Shown here: in pieces, positions 26,992 through 36,162 of the stretch | Numbering within the stretch: position 1 is the stretch's first letter | Layout: the number at the start of each line of letters is the position of its first letter | Assembly (NCBI GenBank): GCA_910584615.1 | Contig: CAJUAM010000012.1 | Span: 8,212 to 72,211, forward strand | Reading direction: 5' to 3' | Origin: an uncultured Dorea sp. | Lineage (GTDB): Bacteria > Bacillota > Clostridia > Lachnospirales > Lachnospiraceae | Length of the DNA stretch: 64,000 nt | Notes under the pieces: model-generated | Told to the model about the DNA's origin: nothing | Seen by the model: the letters and a program-made list of their open reading frames with translations, nothing else | Database searches by the model: none | Program-made: the position numbers and the translations under genes

Positions 26992-27687
26992 ATGGAGTTA
27001 TCGAAGAGACTGGCTGCTGTTGCAGGTCTTGTGACAGAAGGATTATCTGTGGCAGATGTGGGAACGGATCACGGGTATGTGCCTATTTTCCTTGTAGAAA
27101 AAAAACTGGTGGATATGGCTATTGCTATGGATGTAAATAAAGGACCGCTTGAACGTGCCAAAAGCCATATTGCGCAGTGTGGATTGTCAGACAGGATTGA
27201 GACAAGGCTTTCTGATGGTCTTTCAGAATTGAAAGCGGGAGAGGCTGACACTATGATTGCCGCGGGGATGGGAGGCGGTTTGATCATCCGGATCATGGAA
27301 GAGGGAAAACCAGTTACAGATTCTTTGAATGCCTTTATCCTGCAGCCCCAGTCAGAGATAAGAAAGGTACGCAAATATCTGACAGAAAATGGGCTGGTCA
27401 TAGAAAAAGAGGATATGGTTGAAGAGGATGGAAAGTTTTATCCTATGATGAGAGCCGTACATGGGAAACCGGAGCATTACGAGGAGTACGAATATGTCTA
27501 TGGAAAGCGGCTGCTTTGGATGTGCCATCCGGTTTTGAGAAAGTTTTTACTTAGGGAACAGAGGATAAAAGAGTCCATTATAGCACGGCTTTGTGAAAAG
27601 GAAAAGAGTGAGGGGGTAAAACTGCGCCTGGAAGAGATAAACAGGGAGGCAGAATACATAAGACAGGCGCTTATGTGCTACAGATAG
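26992..27687 (+). CDS. trmK: tRNA (adenine-22-N1)-methyltransferase TrmK
   Basis: This 231-aa class I methyltransferase makes m1A22 in tRNA. The SAM site is VADVGTDHGYVPIFLVEKK near residue 22, followed by AIAMDVNKGPLERA and IAAGMGGGLI. Its place between rpoD and the nif3-like gene is conserved in Firmicutes and supports the assignment. The spacing to rpoD is 13 nt. Confidence 0.93.
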   Translation: MELSKRLAAVAGLVTEGLSVADVGTDHGYVPIFLVEKKLVDMAIAMDVNKGPLERAKSHIAQCGLSDRIETRLSDGLSELKAGEADTMIAAGMGGGLIIRIMEEGKPVTDSLNAFILQPQSEIRKVRKYLTENGLVIEKEDMVEEDGKFYPMMRAVHGKPEHYEEYEYVYGKRLLWMCHPVLRKFLLREQRIKESIIARLCEKEKSEGVKLRLEEINREAEYIRQALMCYR

Positions 27688-27711
27688 AGAACCAAGGAGA
27701 GGAAGTAAAAG

Positions 27712-28491
27712 ATGATATGCGAAAAAGTTATAGACGTGATCGAACGGGCTTATCCAAAAGAGTATGCCCTTGAATGGGATAACGTAGGTCTTCTTATCGG
27801 AAGGGATGATAAGGAGGTAAAAAGCATATACATAGCATTGGATGCGACAGATGAGGTGATAGAAGCAGCAGTTTCAGAAGGCGCGGACATGCTTGTGACA
27901 CATCATCCGTTGATTTTTCGCGGCGTTAAAAAGATCCATAACCGGGATTTTATAGGAAATCGTATCCTGAAACTAATCAAAAATGATATATCATATTATG
28001 CGATGCATACAAATTATGATGTGTGCAGGATGGGAAAGCTTGCTGGAGAGATGATGGGGTTTGAGGATCAGGAGGTTCTTGAGGTCACCTGTGAAGGAGA
28101 AGGGCTGGCAGGAATCGGAGAGATTGCCAGGCTTACAAAAAAAATAACATTGCAGGAGTGTGCAAAGGCGGTGAAGACTGCTTTTGGACTTTCGCATGTG
28201 AAGATATATGGGGATATGGAAAAGAAGATAACGAAAGCGGCTATTTGTCCCGGTTCTGGGAAAAGCGTGATAGCAAAGGCAGTAGAGAAAGGTGCGGATG
28301 TTCTTATAACAGGGGATATCGGTCATCATGAAGGGATTGACTCTTTAGAGCGGAACCTTGCTGTCATTGATGCGGGGCATTATGGTTTAGAACATATTTT
28401 TATAGAAGATATGGCACGGTATTTTAACGGGAATCTAAGCGGTGTTAAGATCATGACAGCGCCGGCAGTACATCCGTTTCAGATAATATAA
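27712..28491 (+). CDS. Nif3-like dinuclear metal centre protein
   Basis: This is a 259-aa member of the Nif3/YqfO/GTP cyclohydrolase I type 2-like family. The metal ligands are visible in LVTHHPLIFRG, GDIGHHEGID and DAGHYGLEH. The start YALEWDNVGLLIG is typical. It lacks the PII-like insertion of longer YqfO proteins. The family function is unsettled. It is co-transcribed with trmK, as in most Firmicutes. Confidence 0.92.
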   Translation: MICEKVIDVIERAYPKEYALEWDNVGLLIGRDDKEVKSIYIALDATDEVIEAAVSEGADMLVTHHPLIFRGVKKIHNRDFIGNRILKLIKNDISYYAMHTNYDVCRMGKLAGEMMGFEDQEVLEVTCEGEGLAGIGEIARLTKKITLQECAKAVKTAFGLSHVKIYGDMEKKITKAAICPGSGKSVIAKAVEKGADVLITGDIGHHEGIDSLERNLAVIDAGHYGLEHIFIEDMARYFNGNLSGVKIMTAPAVHPFQII

Positions 28492-28517
28492 AGAATCAAA
28501 TTGTGAGGTGGACATTA

Positions 28518-30191
28518 GTGAAAGAAGAAAAGATATGTCAGGTATGTGTAGGCGATGAAGTGAGAGAGTACACAGCAGGAACGACTTACCAGCAGATTGC
28601 TGGCGACTTTCAGGATAGATATGAGGAAGATATTGTCCTTGCATATGTGGACGGAAAGCTTCAGGAGCTTCGTAAAAAAGTGATGCATGACTGTACACTG
28701 GAGTTTGAGACGACAAGGGGAGCTATCGGGCATGAGACTTATAAGAGGAGCATGAAGCTTTTGCTTGTAAAATCTGTCTATGACGTGGCATCCAGAGAAG
28801 ATATCCGGAAGGTGAGGGTTCATTTTTCCATAGGTAAGGGTTACTATTGTACGATTGAGGGGAATATTACTCTTGATCAGGAATTTCTTGGCAAGGTAGA
28901 GAGCAGGATGATGGAGATCGCAAAGCAGGATGTGCCGATCGGCAAACGGACAGTCAGTACAGATGAGGCGATTGCTTTGTTCAGAAAGCATGGCATGTAT
29001 GATAAGGAAAAATTGTTTACATACCGCAGAGTGTCCAGGGTTAATATCTACAATATGAATGAATTTGAGGACTATTTTTATGGTTATATGGTGCCGAGTG
29101 CAGGGTATCTTAAATATTTTAAGCTCTATCTTTATGATGAGGGATTTGTGCTGCAGATGCCTGACAGGAACAGTCCTGCGAAGCTTCCTGAGTTCCGGCC
29201 GCGCAGCAAGCTGTTTCATGTTCAGAAAGAATCTGTTAAATGGAGCGATATGCAGGGAATCGAGACAGTGGGCGCGCTGAATGATAAGGTGACGAAAGGT
29301 GATGTGCAGGAGCTTGTGCTTGTGCAGGAAGCATTGCAGGAGAAAAAGATCGCAGAGATCGCTTCCCAGATTGCAGATCGCAGGGATGAGATTAAATTTG
29401 TGCTGATCGCGGGTCCTTCTTCTTCAGGAAAGACTACGTTTTCACATCGTCTGTCTATTCAGCTTCGGGCTAATGGACTGATCCCGCATCCTCTGGCGGT
29501 GGATAATTATTTTGTGGAGCGGGAAAATAATCCAAAAGATGAGAATGGAAAATATGATTTTGAATGTCTGGAAGCGGTAGATATTGAGTTGTTTAACAGG
29601 CAGATGAAGCAGCTGATAGAGGGAGAAGAGGTTTGTATCCCGCATTTTAATTTTGTCAATGGACATAAAGAGTATGACGGCACTACGATGAAGCTTGAAG
29701 AAAATGACGTATTAGTGATTGAAGGTATTCACTGCCTGAATCCAAAGCTTACTAAAGAGCTGCCGGATGAGAATAAATTTAAGATCTATATCAGTGCCCT
29801 TACACAGCTTAATGTGGATGAACATAACCGTATCCCTTCTACTGACGGCAGATTCCTTAGAAGGATCGTAAGAGATGCGCGTACCCGCGGGTCAAGCGCG
29901 CAGAGGACGATCGGCATGTGGGAATCGGTAAGAAGAGGAGAGGAGAAGAATATCTTCCCATATCAGGAAGAGGCAGATGTGATGTTTAATTCTGCGCTTG
30001 TCTATGAACTGGCTGTATTAAAGCCCTATGTAGAACGGCTGTTGTTTGCTATTGACAGAGATTGTCCGGAATATCTGGAAGCAAAAAGACTTCTTAAGTT
30101 TTTAGATTATTTTGTAGGGATCGGAAGTGAAAATATACCTATGAATTCTCTGCTTAGGGAGTTTGTGGGGGGAGGCTGTTTCCATGTATAA
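28518..30191 (+). CDS. TGS-like/uridine kinase-like nucleoside kinase
   Basis: This is a 557-aa two-part protein. The N-terminal 250 residues resemble the TGS and second additional domains of threonyl-tRNA synthetase (EYTAGTTYQQIAGDF, GAIGHETYKRS). The C-terminal half is a Udk-type P-loop kinase: IAGPSSSGKTTFSHRL, DNYFVERENNP, IEGIHCLNPKL and RRIVRDARTRGSSAQRT. It probably phosphorylates nucleosides in salvage. The substrate is not set by sequence. GTG at 28518 with GAGGTGG before it is chosen over an earlier in-frame GTG (28503) that overlaps the ribosome site. Confidence 0.9.
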   Translation: MKEEKICQVCVGDEVREYTAGTTYQQIAGDFQDRYEEDIVLAYVDGKLQELRKKVMHDCTLEFETTRGAIGHETYKRSMKLLLVKSVYDVASREDIRKVRVHFSIGKGYYCTIEGNITLDQEFLGKVESRMMEIAKQDVPIGKRTVSTDEAIALFRKHGMYDKEKLFTYRRVSRVNIYNMNEFEDYFYGYMVPSAGYLKYFKLYLYDEGFVLQMPDRNSPAKLPEFRPRSKLFHVQKESVKWSDMQGIETVGALNDKVTKGDVQELVLVQEALQEKKIAEIASQIADRRDEIKFVLIAGPSSSGKTTFSHRLSIQLRANGLIPHPLAVDNYFVERENNPKDENGKYDFECLEAVDIELFNRQMKQLIEGEEVCIPHFNFVNGHKEYDGTTMKLEENDVLVIEGIHCLNPKLTKELPDENKFKIYISALTQLNVDEHNRIPSTDGRFLRRIVRDARTRGSSAQRTIGMWESVRRGEEKNIFPYQEEADVMFNSALVYELAVLKPYVERLLFAIDRDCPEYLEAKRLLKFLDYFVGIGSENIPMNSLLREFVGGGCFHV

Positions 30192-30257
30192 GTATAAGAC
30201 CACAGAAAGGACAGCAAGAGATTTGAGGTTAATGTATAGGGAATTACGGAGGGGTTT

Positions 30258-32798
30258 ATGGTAAAGAAAAAAACTATGAGATTTTTGTGGAGCAGCGCGA
30301 TTTTTATATGCATTATGTGTGTTGTGATTTTTAGTTTTCTTGCATTCTATATGAATGGAAAAAGCTCAGGGACCTTGATAGAGATGGGGACTATCTACAT
30401 GTCTGGAATGAGTGAACAGATTTCCATACATTTTGAGAAGACAATGGGACTACGGCTGGCACAAGTTGAGGAGATGGAGAAGGAACTGCCGCCGCAGGAA
30501 GTGGATCGGAAGCTTTTGGAGGAACTCATATACAGCGGAAAAGCAAGGGGATTCGATTATCTTGCTTTTTATAATAAAGACGGGAGTTTTGACATGGTTT
30601 ATGGAAAGGATGTCAAGGTGACAGATCCAGAACCGTTTTTTACGTCTTTAAGCGGCGGTGAGAAAAAGATCGCGGTAGGAACGGATTCTTCAGGAGAAGA
30701 TATTGTTCTCATGGGAGTTCCTGCAGATTATAAACTGGATAATGGTGAAGAAAGTGTTGCTATGGTGGCTGGTATTCCGGTCAGTTATGTAAAAGAGGTG
30801 CTTTCTCTGGACGAGAATGACTCCATGGTATATTCTCATATTATCCGACGGGACGGAAGCTTTGTCATCCGGAGTAACGATGCTTTCAGGGATAATTATT
30901 TTGAGCGGATCCGTTCCATGTTCGAGGAGATGGACAGAGATAACGCGGAGAAGTATGTGCAAGAGCTTGAGATGGCCATGAACAATAAAGATAGTTATTC
31001 CCAGGTAGTTCAGTTAAGTGATGAGAGACGTCATATGTATTGTACAATTCTGCCGTATTCCGAATGGTATCTGGTAACAGTACTGCCATATGGTGAGCTG
31101 AGCAGGATTGTAGGGGAGCTTAACAATCTGTGGGCTATTATGGCGGTTACGAGCTGTGTTATTGTCCTGTTTGCTCTTTTGCTGGTTTTCTATAAGTTTG
31201 TCGGATTGACAAAGGAACAGTTCAAGGAACTTGAAAAGGCACGCCAGGATGCAGTTCAGGCTAATAAGGCGAAGAGTGAATTCCTTTCTAATATGAGCCA
31301 TGATATCCGTACGCCGATGAATGCTATCGTAGGAATGTCGGCGATTGCTATAGCCAATATAGATAATATGCAGCAAGTGCAAAATTGTCTTAAAAAAATT
31401 ACTCTTTCCAGTAAGCATCTTCTTGGACTTATCAACGATGTACTGGATATGTCTAAGATTGAAAGCGGGAAGATGAGCCTGAATATGGATCAGGTATCCT
31501 TAAGGGAAGTAATGGAAGGAATCGTTAATATCGTACAGCCTCAGGTTAAAGAGAAGAATCAGCAGTTTGAAGTGTGTATCAGCGATATTGATACGGAGAA
31601 TGTATACTGTGACAGCGTCCGTCTGAATCAGGTACTTCTTAATTTCCTGTCTAATGCTATCAAGTTTACTCCGGAGGGAGGAAAGATCCAGCTGGCGATG
31701 GAAGAGGAAGAATCTTCACTTGGAAAAGACTGGGTCAGGATCCATCTTACAGTGAAAGATAATGGAATCGGTATGTCTGAAGAATTCAGAAATAAGATTT
31801 TTGATTCCTTTACAAGAGAAGACAGTACCCGTGTCCAGAAAATCCAGGGTACAGGACTTGGAATGACTATCACTAAATATATTGTAGATGCTATGGGCGG
31901 GACTATCAATGTGTATAGTGAACAGGGAAAAGGAACAGAGTTCCATGTTGAACTGGATATGGAGCGTGCTCTTGTACAGGAAGAGGATATGGTCCTGCCG
32001 GAATGGAACATGCTTGTAGTAGATGATGATGAACAGCTTTGCCGTACGACTGCCGAAGCGTTGAAGAATATCGGTGTACATGCAGACTGGACTCTTGACG
32101 GCGAGACAGCTGTATTGATGGCAGAGAAAAAGCACAGACAGCACGATGATTACCATATCATTCTTCTTGATTGGAAACTTCCGGGAATGGATGGTATTAA
32201 GACTGCCAATGAGATCCGTAAGAGGATGGGGAATGAGATTCCGATCCTTCTTATATCTGCTTACGACTGGAGTGATATTGAAGAGGAGGCGCGCGGAGCG
32301 GGGATTGATGGATTTATCGGAAAGCCGCTGTTTAAGTCGACCTTGTATTACGGACTCAGAAAATATGCAGGAATCTCTGAAGGAAAAGAACAGGAGTCAA
32401 AGGAAGAATCGAAAGATTTTGAGGGAAGAAGGATACTTCTGGCAGAGGACAATGACCTTAACTGGGAGATAGCAGAGGAACTTCTTGGTGAGTTGAACTT
32501 AAGCATTGACCGTGCAGAAAACGGGCAGGTCTGTGTAGAAATATTCGAACAGTCTGAGCTGGGCTTTTACGATGCGATTTTGATGGATATCAGAATGCCT
32601 ATTATGAACGGTTACGAGGCGACAGAGAAGATCCGTTCCCTTGGGCGGCTGGATTCGGATATTCCGATCATTGCCATGACTGCGGATGCATTTTCAGAAG
32701 ATATCAGGCACTGCCTTGCATGCGGTATGAATGCGCATATCGCAAAGCCGATTGATATTCAGGAAGCTGTCCATCAGCTTGAGAAATATATGAAATAA
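30258..32798 (+). CDS. dCache-type hybrid histidine kinase with two receivers
   Basis: This is an 846-aa sensor kinase. It has a first membrane span (about 10-32), an extracellular Cache-like domain (about 33-285) and a second span (about 288-312). HisKA follows with His348 (NMSHDIRTPMN), HATPase (NFLSNAIKFTPEGG, DNGIGMS, GTGLGMTITKY), REC1 with Asp638 (LDWKLPGMDG) and REC2 with Asp777 (MDIRMPIMNG). There is no Hpt. The Hpt of the 11.3-kb kinase or another protein would be needed for a full relay. It is transcribed alone, with a terminator right behind it. The ligand is unknown. Confidence 0.93.
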   Translation: MVKKKTMRFLWSSAIFICIMCVVIFSFLAFYMNGKSSGTLIEMGTIYMSGMSEQISIHFEKTMGLRLAQVEEMEKELPPQEVDRKLLEELIYSGKARGFDYLAFYNKDGSFDMVYGKDVKVTDPEPFFTSLSGGEKKIAVGTDSSGEDIVLMGVPADYKLDNGEESVAMVAGIPVSYVKEVLSLDENDSMVYSHIIRRDGSFVIRSNDAFRDNYFERIRSMFEEMDRDNAEKYVQELEMAMNNKDSYSQVVQLSDERRHMYCTILPYSEWYLVTVLPYGELSRIVGELNNLWAIMAVTSCVIVLFALLLVFYKFVGLTKEQFKELEKARQDAVQANKAKSEFLSNMSHDIRTPMNAIVGMSAIAIANIDNMQQVQNCLKKITLSSKHLLGLINDVLDMSKIESGKMSLNMDQVSLREVMEGIVNIVQPQVKEKNQQFEVCISDIDTENVYCDSVRLNQVLLNFLSNAIKFTPEGGKIQLAMEEEESSLGKDWVRIHLTVKDNGIGMSEEFRNKIFDSFTREDSTRVQKIQGTGLGMTITKYIVDAMGGTINVYSEQGKGTEFHVELDMERALVQEEDMVLPEWNMLVVDDDEQLCRTTAEALKNIGVHADWTLDGETAVLMAEKKHRQHDDYHIILLDWKLPGMDGIKTANEIRKRMGNEIPILLISAYDWSDIEEEARGAGIDGFIGKPLFKSTLYYGLRKYAGISEGKEQESKEESKDFEGRRILLAEDNDLNWEIAEELLGELNLSIDRAENGQVCVEIFEQSELGFYDAILMDIRMPIMNGYEATEKIRSLGRLDSDIPIIAMTADAFSEDIRHCLACGMNAHIAKPIDIQEAVHQLEKYMK

Positions 32799-32820
32799 AA
32801 TATAAAAGTATAATGATTAA

Positions 32821-32850
32821 GACTCCCGGCATATGTCGGGAGTCTTTTGT
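32821..32850 (+). terminator. Rho-independent terminator
   Basis: GACTCCCGGCATATGTCGGGAGTC (arms GACTCCCG and CGGGAGTC) is followed by TTTT. It ends the kinase transcript. The near-symmetric hairpin may also serve the convergent ABC operon, though its minus-strand tail is AT-poor. Confidence 0.9.
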
Positions 32851-32870
32851 GTATGAGCACGCGCTGGGTA

Positions 32871-33602
32871 TTAAGTTTGTATATCTTTCATCTTAAGTAT
32901 TCTGACTCCGATCAGATAGAACAGCAGGAAAAACAGTACAGTCATGAGTATGAGTATCAAACCGCCGTCTGACAAAGAGTCAGATGATTTGTTGGAATTC
33001 ATACCCATAAGAATGAAACTGTAGGGCCAGTATATGCCATATCCTGCATTATATATCAGCATCCCTGCGACTCCTCCTATGAGGGCGACAGCGATAGGAA
33101 CGGAAAAACTTTTGATGAGCATGGATAAAAGAAGCTGCAGCGCTCCGATTGCGGCAGCAGCAAGAGTTCCGCGAAACAGCCAGAAAATGATCTCTGCCGG
33201 GCAGAATCCTGAGAGTCCTATGGATTTGCCTGCTATAAGATACAGTATGCCGACCCAGACCTGCGTGATCAGTGAGATAAAAAGGATGATCGCAAGTTTT
33301 CCAAAATACAGGCATGTGACGGGAGCCGGGGCAGTCATAAAGACATTCCAGTTGTTATTGCGGTGCTCTAACCGCCATATATAAGAACAGTAAAGAGCGA
33401 TAAGCGGAGCATAGAAAAATGTGGAATAAAACAGTGTGAACTGTGTCCATAGAGAATACCATTGGCTCTTTAATATTTCAGTGTTGTTAAGGTAATTAAA
33501 GGTTCCCATGACCGCAGGGATGATAGGGATGATCACACAGGCCGGGTATATAAAAGAATGATCAAGCTTCCTTAATTCTGCGCGGATGCATTTGAGAAAC
33601 AT
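32871..33602 (-). CDS. ABC-2 permease, lantibiotic-immunity MutG/BcrB type
   Basis: This is a 243-aa six-TM ABC-2 type permease: LKCIRAELRKLDHSFIYPACV at the start, then YCSYIWRLEHRNNNWNVFMTAPAP, as in EpiG/MutG immunity permeases. The start at 33602 has AAAGGAA 8 nt before it and leaves a 2-nt gap to the partner permease. With that partner and the ATPase it forms a transporter that probably expels antimicrobial peptides from the membrane. Confidence 0.87.
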   Translation of the reverse strand: MFLKCIRAELRKLDHSFIYPACVIIPIIPAVMGTFNYLNNTEILKSQWYSLWTQFTLFYSTFFYAPLIALYCSYIWRLEHRNNNWNVFMTAPAPVTCLYFGKLAIILFISLITQVWVGILYLIAGKSIGLSGFCPAEIIFWLFRGTLAAAAIGALQLLLSMLIKSFSVPIAVALIGGVAGMLIYNAGYGIYWPYSFILMGMNSNKSSDSLSDGGLILILMTVLFFLLFYLIGVRILKMKDIQT

Positions 33603-33604
33603 AT

Positions 33605-34369
33605 CTACACTTCCTTTCTTACAGCGATTATCCTGCATAGGATAAAGATCAGGATTCCGGCAGCGGTAAATGCCAAAAATCCGGACAGGGGAAATGGTAC
33701 TTCATAAAATTTTGTGATCCTTGTCGTACGGTCCCAGTCCATTTTCACACAAGGGAATGCCGCGAAGTATCCCCAGATTACGAGTCTTGCTAAAGGAGCC
33801 GGGAAAAATAAAGAAAATAGTCCTAAAAATGAACCGGCAAGTCCTGTGGCAAGAGGCATGATCTGACTGTTTGACATTAAAGACAATGTCTGCTGCAGGG
33901 TGAGTAGAACCATGCCTGTACAGAGAGTAACAGCCAGATAGGTAAGGAGCATAGGTATCTTCAACGGATCTCCAAATCGGAATATTTTTCCGGAGGATAT
34001 GATCAAAATACCGTGTCCTATAGTAAAGCAGAGCAGATATTTTACTCCAGATATATATTTGCAGTCAAAAAACGCAGAGGGCTGCTGAAAAGTATAAAGG
34101 AGCTTTAAGGTATCGCCTTTGATCTCCATATCGCAGAGACGGCTGGCGATTACAGAGACCATGACAGGGAAGATGATAGTATTTATGACCGGAAGATGAT
34201 AAAAAAACATTAGATACCCTGTCATGCGTTCTTCTGCGCTGACATTTGACAAAAGCCATAGTGCCCAGACAGCTTCAAAAGAAAAGAATCCTAAGGGGAC
34301 AAGCCATACTTTTTTGCCGCGGACCTTTTTTTGTTCCGCCGCAAGTTCTCTTATCATGGATGAGTTCAT
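33605..34369 (-). CDS. ABC-2 permease, lantibiotic-immunity MutE/EpiE type
   Basis: This is a 254-aa six-TM permease: MIRELAAEQKKVRGKKVWLVPLG, then CDMEIKGDTLKLLYTFQQP, the conserved EpiE/MutE stretch. It overlaps the ATPase gene by 4 nt (ATGA), so the three genes are translationally coupled. Substrate specificity cannot be read from the sequence. No lantibiotic structural gene or LanM/LanBC is nearby, so this is an orphan resistance cassette. Confidence 0.87.
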   Translation of the reverse strand: MNSSMIRELAAEQKKVRGKKVWLVPLGFFSFEAVWALWLLSNVSAEERMTGYLMFFYHLPVINTIIFPVMVSVIASRLCDMEIKGDTLKLLYTFQQPSAFFDCKYISGVKYLLCFTIGHGILIISSGKIFRFGDPLKIPMLLTYLAVTLCTGMVLLTLQQTLSLMSNSQIMPLATGLAGSFLGLFSLFFPAPLARLVIWGYFAAFPCVKMDWDRTTRITKFYEVPFPLSGFLAFTAAGILIFILCRIIAVRKEV

Positions 34370-35280
34370 AGGCTCACCTGCTTTCCGGTCAAATGGAGGA
34401 AGATATCTTCAAGACTCATCTGCCGTTCATAGACTCTGAAAACTCCAATATCCGCATGGACGCAAGCGGCGATCACTTTTACAATAGAAGAATCCTGATG
34501 TACATCAAGGATGAGCGCGCCTTCTTTTTGTCTGGCAGGGATTTTTGCCTGTTTTAGTACTTTTAAAGCAGCAGGATTATTATCAGTATGCAGAATGATC
34601 CTGCTCCTGCTGTGTTCATGGAGAGAAGCAAGGCTGTCCTGGAAGATAAGCTGTCCTTTATCTATGATGCCGACATGAGTAGCCATTTGTTCAATTTCTC
34701 TTAAAAGATGGCTGGATACTACAACAGTCATACCATATTGTTCTGGGAGAGAACAGATAAGTTCTCTTATTTCCTGAATGCCGGCGGGATCGAGTCCGTT
34801 GGTAGGTTCATCTAAGAGCAGAAGCTTTGGATTTCCAAGAAGGGCGGCCGCAAGACCGAGACGCTGCTTCATGCCGAGAGAATACTGGCTTACTTTTTTA
34901 TCCTGCTGCTGTGTCATACGGACAATCTTTAAAACATTGTCAATTTCTCTGAAAGGAATATCTTTCAGAGTGCAGATGATACGGAGATTCTCTTTTCCGC
35001 TCAGGTGCCCGTAATAAGCAGGGGATTCGATGAGAGAACCAGTCTTAGAAAGAATGGCAAGGCGGTTTTTTTGATTTACCTTTCTTCCTAAGATTTCAAT
35101 ATGTCCTTTTGTGGGCTTGATCAGTCCCAAAAGCAGCTTTAAAGTTGTAGATTTTCCTGCGCCGTTCGGACCTAAAAATCCATAGATGCTTTTGTCAGGG
35201 ACTTTCAGGTCAACATTATTGACGGCTGTTTTTTTACCGTATTGTTTCGTAAGGGAATCTGTAATGATTACACAAGACAT
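34366..35280 (-). CDS. ABC transporter ATPase, BcrA/MutF type
   Basis: This is a 304-aa ATP-binding subunit: Walker A GPNGAGKST, signature YSLGMKQRLGLAAALLG, Walker B LLLLDEPTNGLDP and switch His in VVVSSHLL. The 70-residue C-terminal extension is typical of bacitracin/lantibiotic exporters of the BcrA family. It is the first gene of the three-gene operon, preceded by an AAAGGAGG site, an inverted repeat in the leader and 11-bp-spaced boxes. Confidence 0.93.
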   Translation of the reverse strand: MSCVIITDSLTKQYGKKTAVNNVDLKVPDKSIYGFLGPNGAGKSTTLKLLLGLIKPTKGHIEILGRKVNQKNRLAILSKTGSLIESPAYYGHLSGKENLRIICTLKDIPFREIDNVLKIVRMTQQQDKKVSQYSLGMKQRLGLAAALLGNPKLLLLDEPTNGLDPAGIQEIRELICSLPEQYGMTVVVSSHLLREIEQMATHVGIIDKGQLIFQDSLASLHEHSRSRIILHTDNNPAALKVLKQAKIPARQKEGALILDVHQDSSIVKVIAACVHADIGVFRVYERQMSLEDIFLHLTGKQVSL

Positions 35281-35301
35281 AAAAATTACCTCCTTTTTGC
35301 G

Positions 35302-35328
35302 GAACCGGAAAATTGGACTTTCCGGTTC
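35302..35328 (-). promoter_or_regulatory. 10-bp inverted repeat in the ABC operon leader
   Basis: GAACCGGAAA and TTTCCGGTTC form a perfect inverted repeat about 25 nt before the ATPase start, next to the ribosome site. No T-run follows in the operon direction, so it is an operator or a translational hairpin, not a terminator. Confidence 0.55.
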
Positions 35329-35342
35329 ATATTTACACTGTT

Positions 35343-35398
35343 ATTTTAGGAGATATGCCTTATGTGATACTTAATGCCGCCTTATGTTTACCTTATGT
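35343..35398 (-). promoter_or_regulatory. Probable ABC operon promoter with three ACATAAGG boxes
   Basis: On the minus strand three copies of ACATAAGG (complements of 35391-35398, 35380-35387 and 35358-35365) are spaced 11 and 22 nt apart, that is one and two helical turns. TAAAAT (complement of 35343-35348) follows as a possible -10. Such spacing is typical for OmpR-family regulators of peptide-resistance ABC operons. The regulator at 36.2 kb is the natural candidate. A similar GTTTACCTTA sequence lies at 36074 before that regulator gene. Confidence 0.55.
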
Positions 35399-35858
35399 TT
35401 TTTAAGGCCATCGCTTTTATCAGTATTTTTGTCTGTTCGATGCTTAATGATGGGAGAAGTTTTGTCTGCTCTTTTGTGAGAAAATACAATTCTTTTGTAT
35501 CCGGGAATTTTAAAAGAGTTCCTTCTGTACCGCCTGTTTTGTAGCTTATAAAATGGATATTATTGAAATGGAGCCAGTCGTCCCATATATATTCTGTCTT
35601 TTTATTATGCCTGTTAATGGAATCTGCAGTATCCGCGCGGGGGGACAGACGGTATTCAGGGCCGCATCCTTCTACTAATGTATGGACAGGTATGCCAAGT
35701 CCTTTGGCTATCTTATGAAGGGTCTTAAGCTTTGGGATGGATTTGCCCAGCTCATACCGCCGGATAGCAGAATCTGCCATGCCGCATAGGTTCCCAAGCT
35801 GCTTCTGTGTCAGATTATTTTCCTTTCGGATGCGTCTTATGTTTTCTCCGATTGTCAT
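35388..35858 (-). CDS. XRE-family helix-turn-helix regulator
   Basis: This is a 156-aa protein with an N-terminal HTH_3 domain (IGENIRRIRKENNLTQKQLGNLCGMADSAIRRYELG) and a C-terminal half of no known family that includes WDDWLHFNNIHFISYK. It is co-directional with the ABC genes and divergent from the two-component system. Four copies of a TGTTCT-containing motif lie in the 295-nt region before it and could be its operators. ATG 35858 with GAGG 8 nt away is preferred over GTG 35867. Confidence 0.88.
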   Translation of the reverse strand: MTIGENIRRIRKENNLTQKQLGNLCGMADSAIRRYELGKSIPKLKTLHKIAKGLGIPVHTLVEGCGPEYRLSPRADTADSINRHNKKTEYIWDDWLHFNNIHFISYKTGGTEGTLLKFPDTKELYFLTKEQTKLLPSLSIEQTKILIKAMALKNIR

Positions 35859-35923
35859 AACTTTCACCTCGATCTTATTGTTATATAGTCATCATATCAT
35901 GTCAGATGTGAAAAGGAAAGTAT

Positions 35924-36022
35924 AAAAATGTTCTTTGTTTAAATTATAGAATAATATTGTTCTGTTTAATGTATAATATAAAAATGTTCTGATATGGATT
36001 AATATAAGTGCAAAAATGTTCT
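35924..36022. repeat. Four spaced copies of AAAAATGTTCT in the divergent region
   Basis: AAAAATGTTCT occurs exactly at 35924-35934, 35980-35990 and 36012-36022. A variant, AATATTGTTCT, lies at 35953-35963. Start-to-start spacings are 29, 27 and 32 nt, near three helical turns. The region separates the XRE gene from the divergent response regulator gene and has no other content besides AT-rich promoter-like sequence (TATAATATA at about 35972). Confidence 0.7.
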
Positions 36023-36162
36023 TTATATGGATAAAGAGAGGAAACAGCGCAGGAAATGTGTTGCTTTATTTAAGTTTACCTTAATTTTCAAGGGCAGGAT
36101 TGGAAAATAGAAAGGAGCGCGATTATAATAGGAGATAAAGAACCGGACAGGGAGGGGAGCGG

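Noticed and set aside
28515..29219. Long minus-strand open frame opposite the nucleoside kinase
   Set aside because: It has no start signal or family features, and the plus-strand kinase domains explain the sequence.
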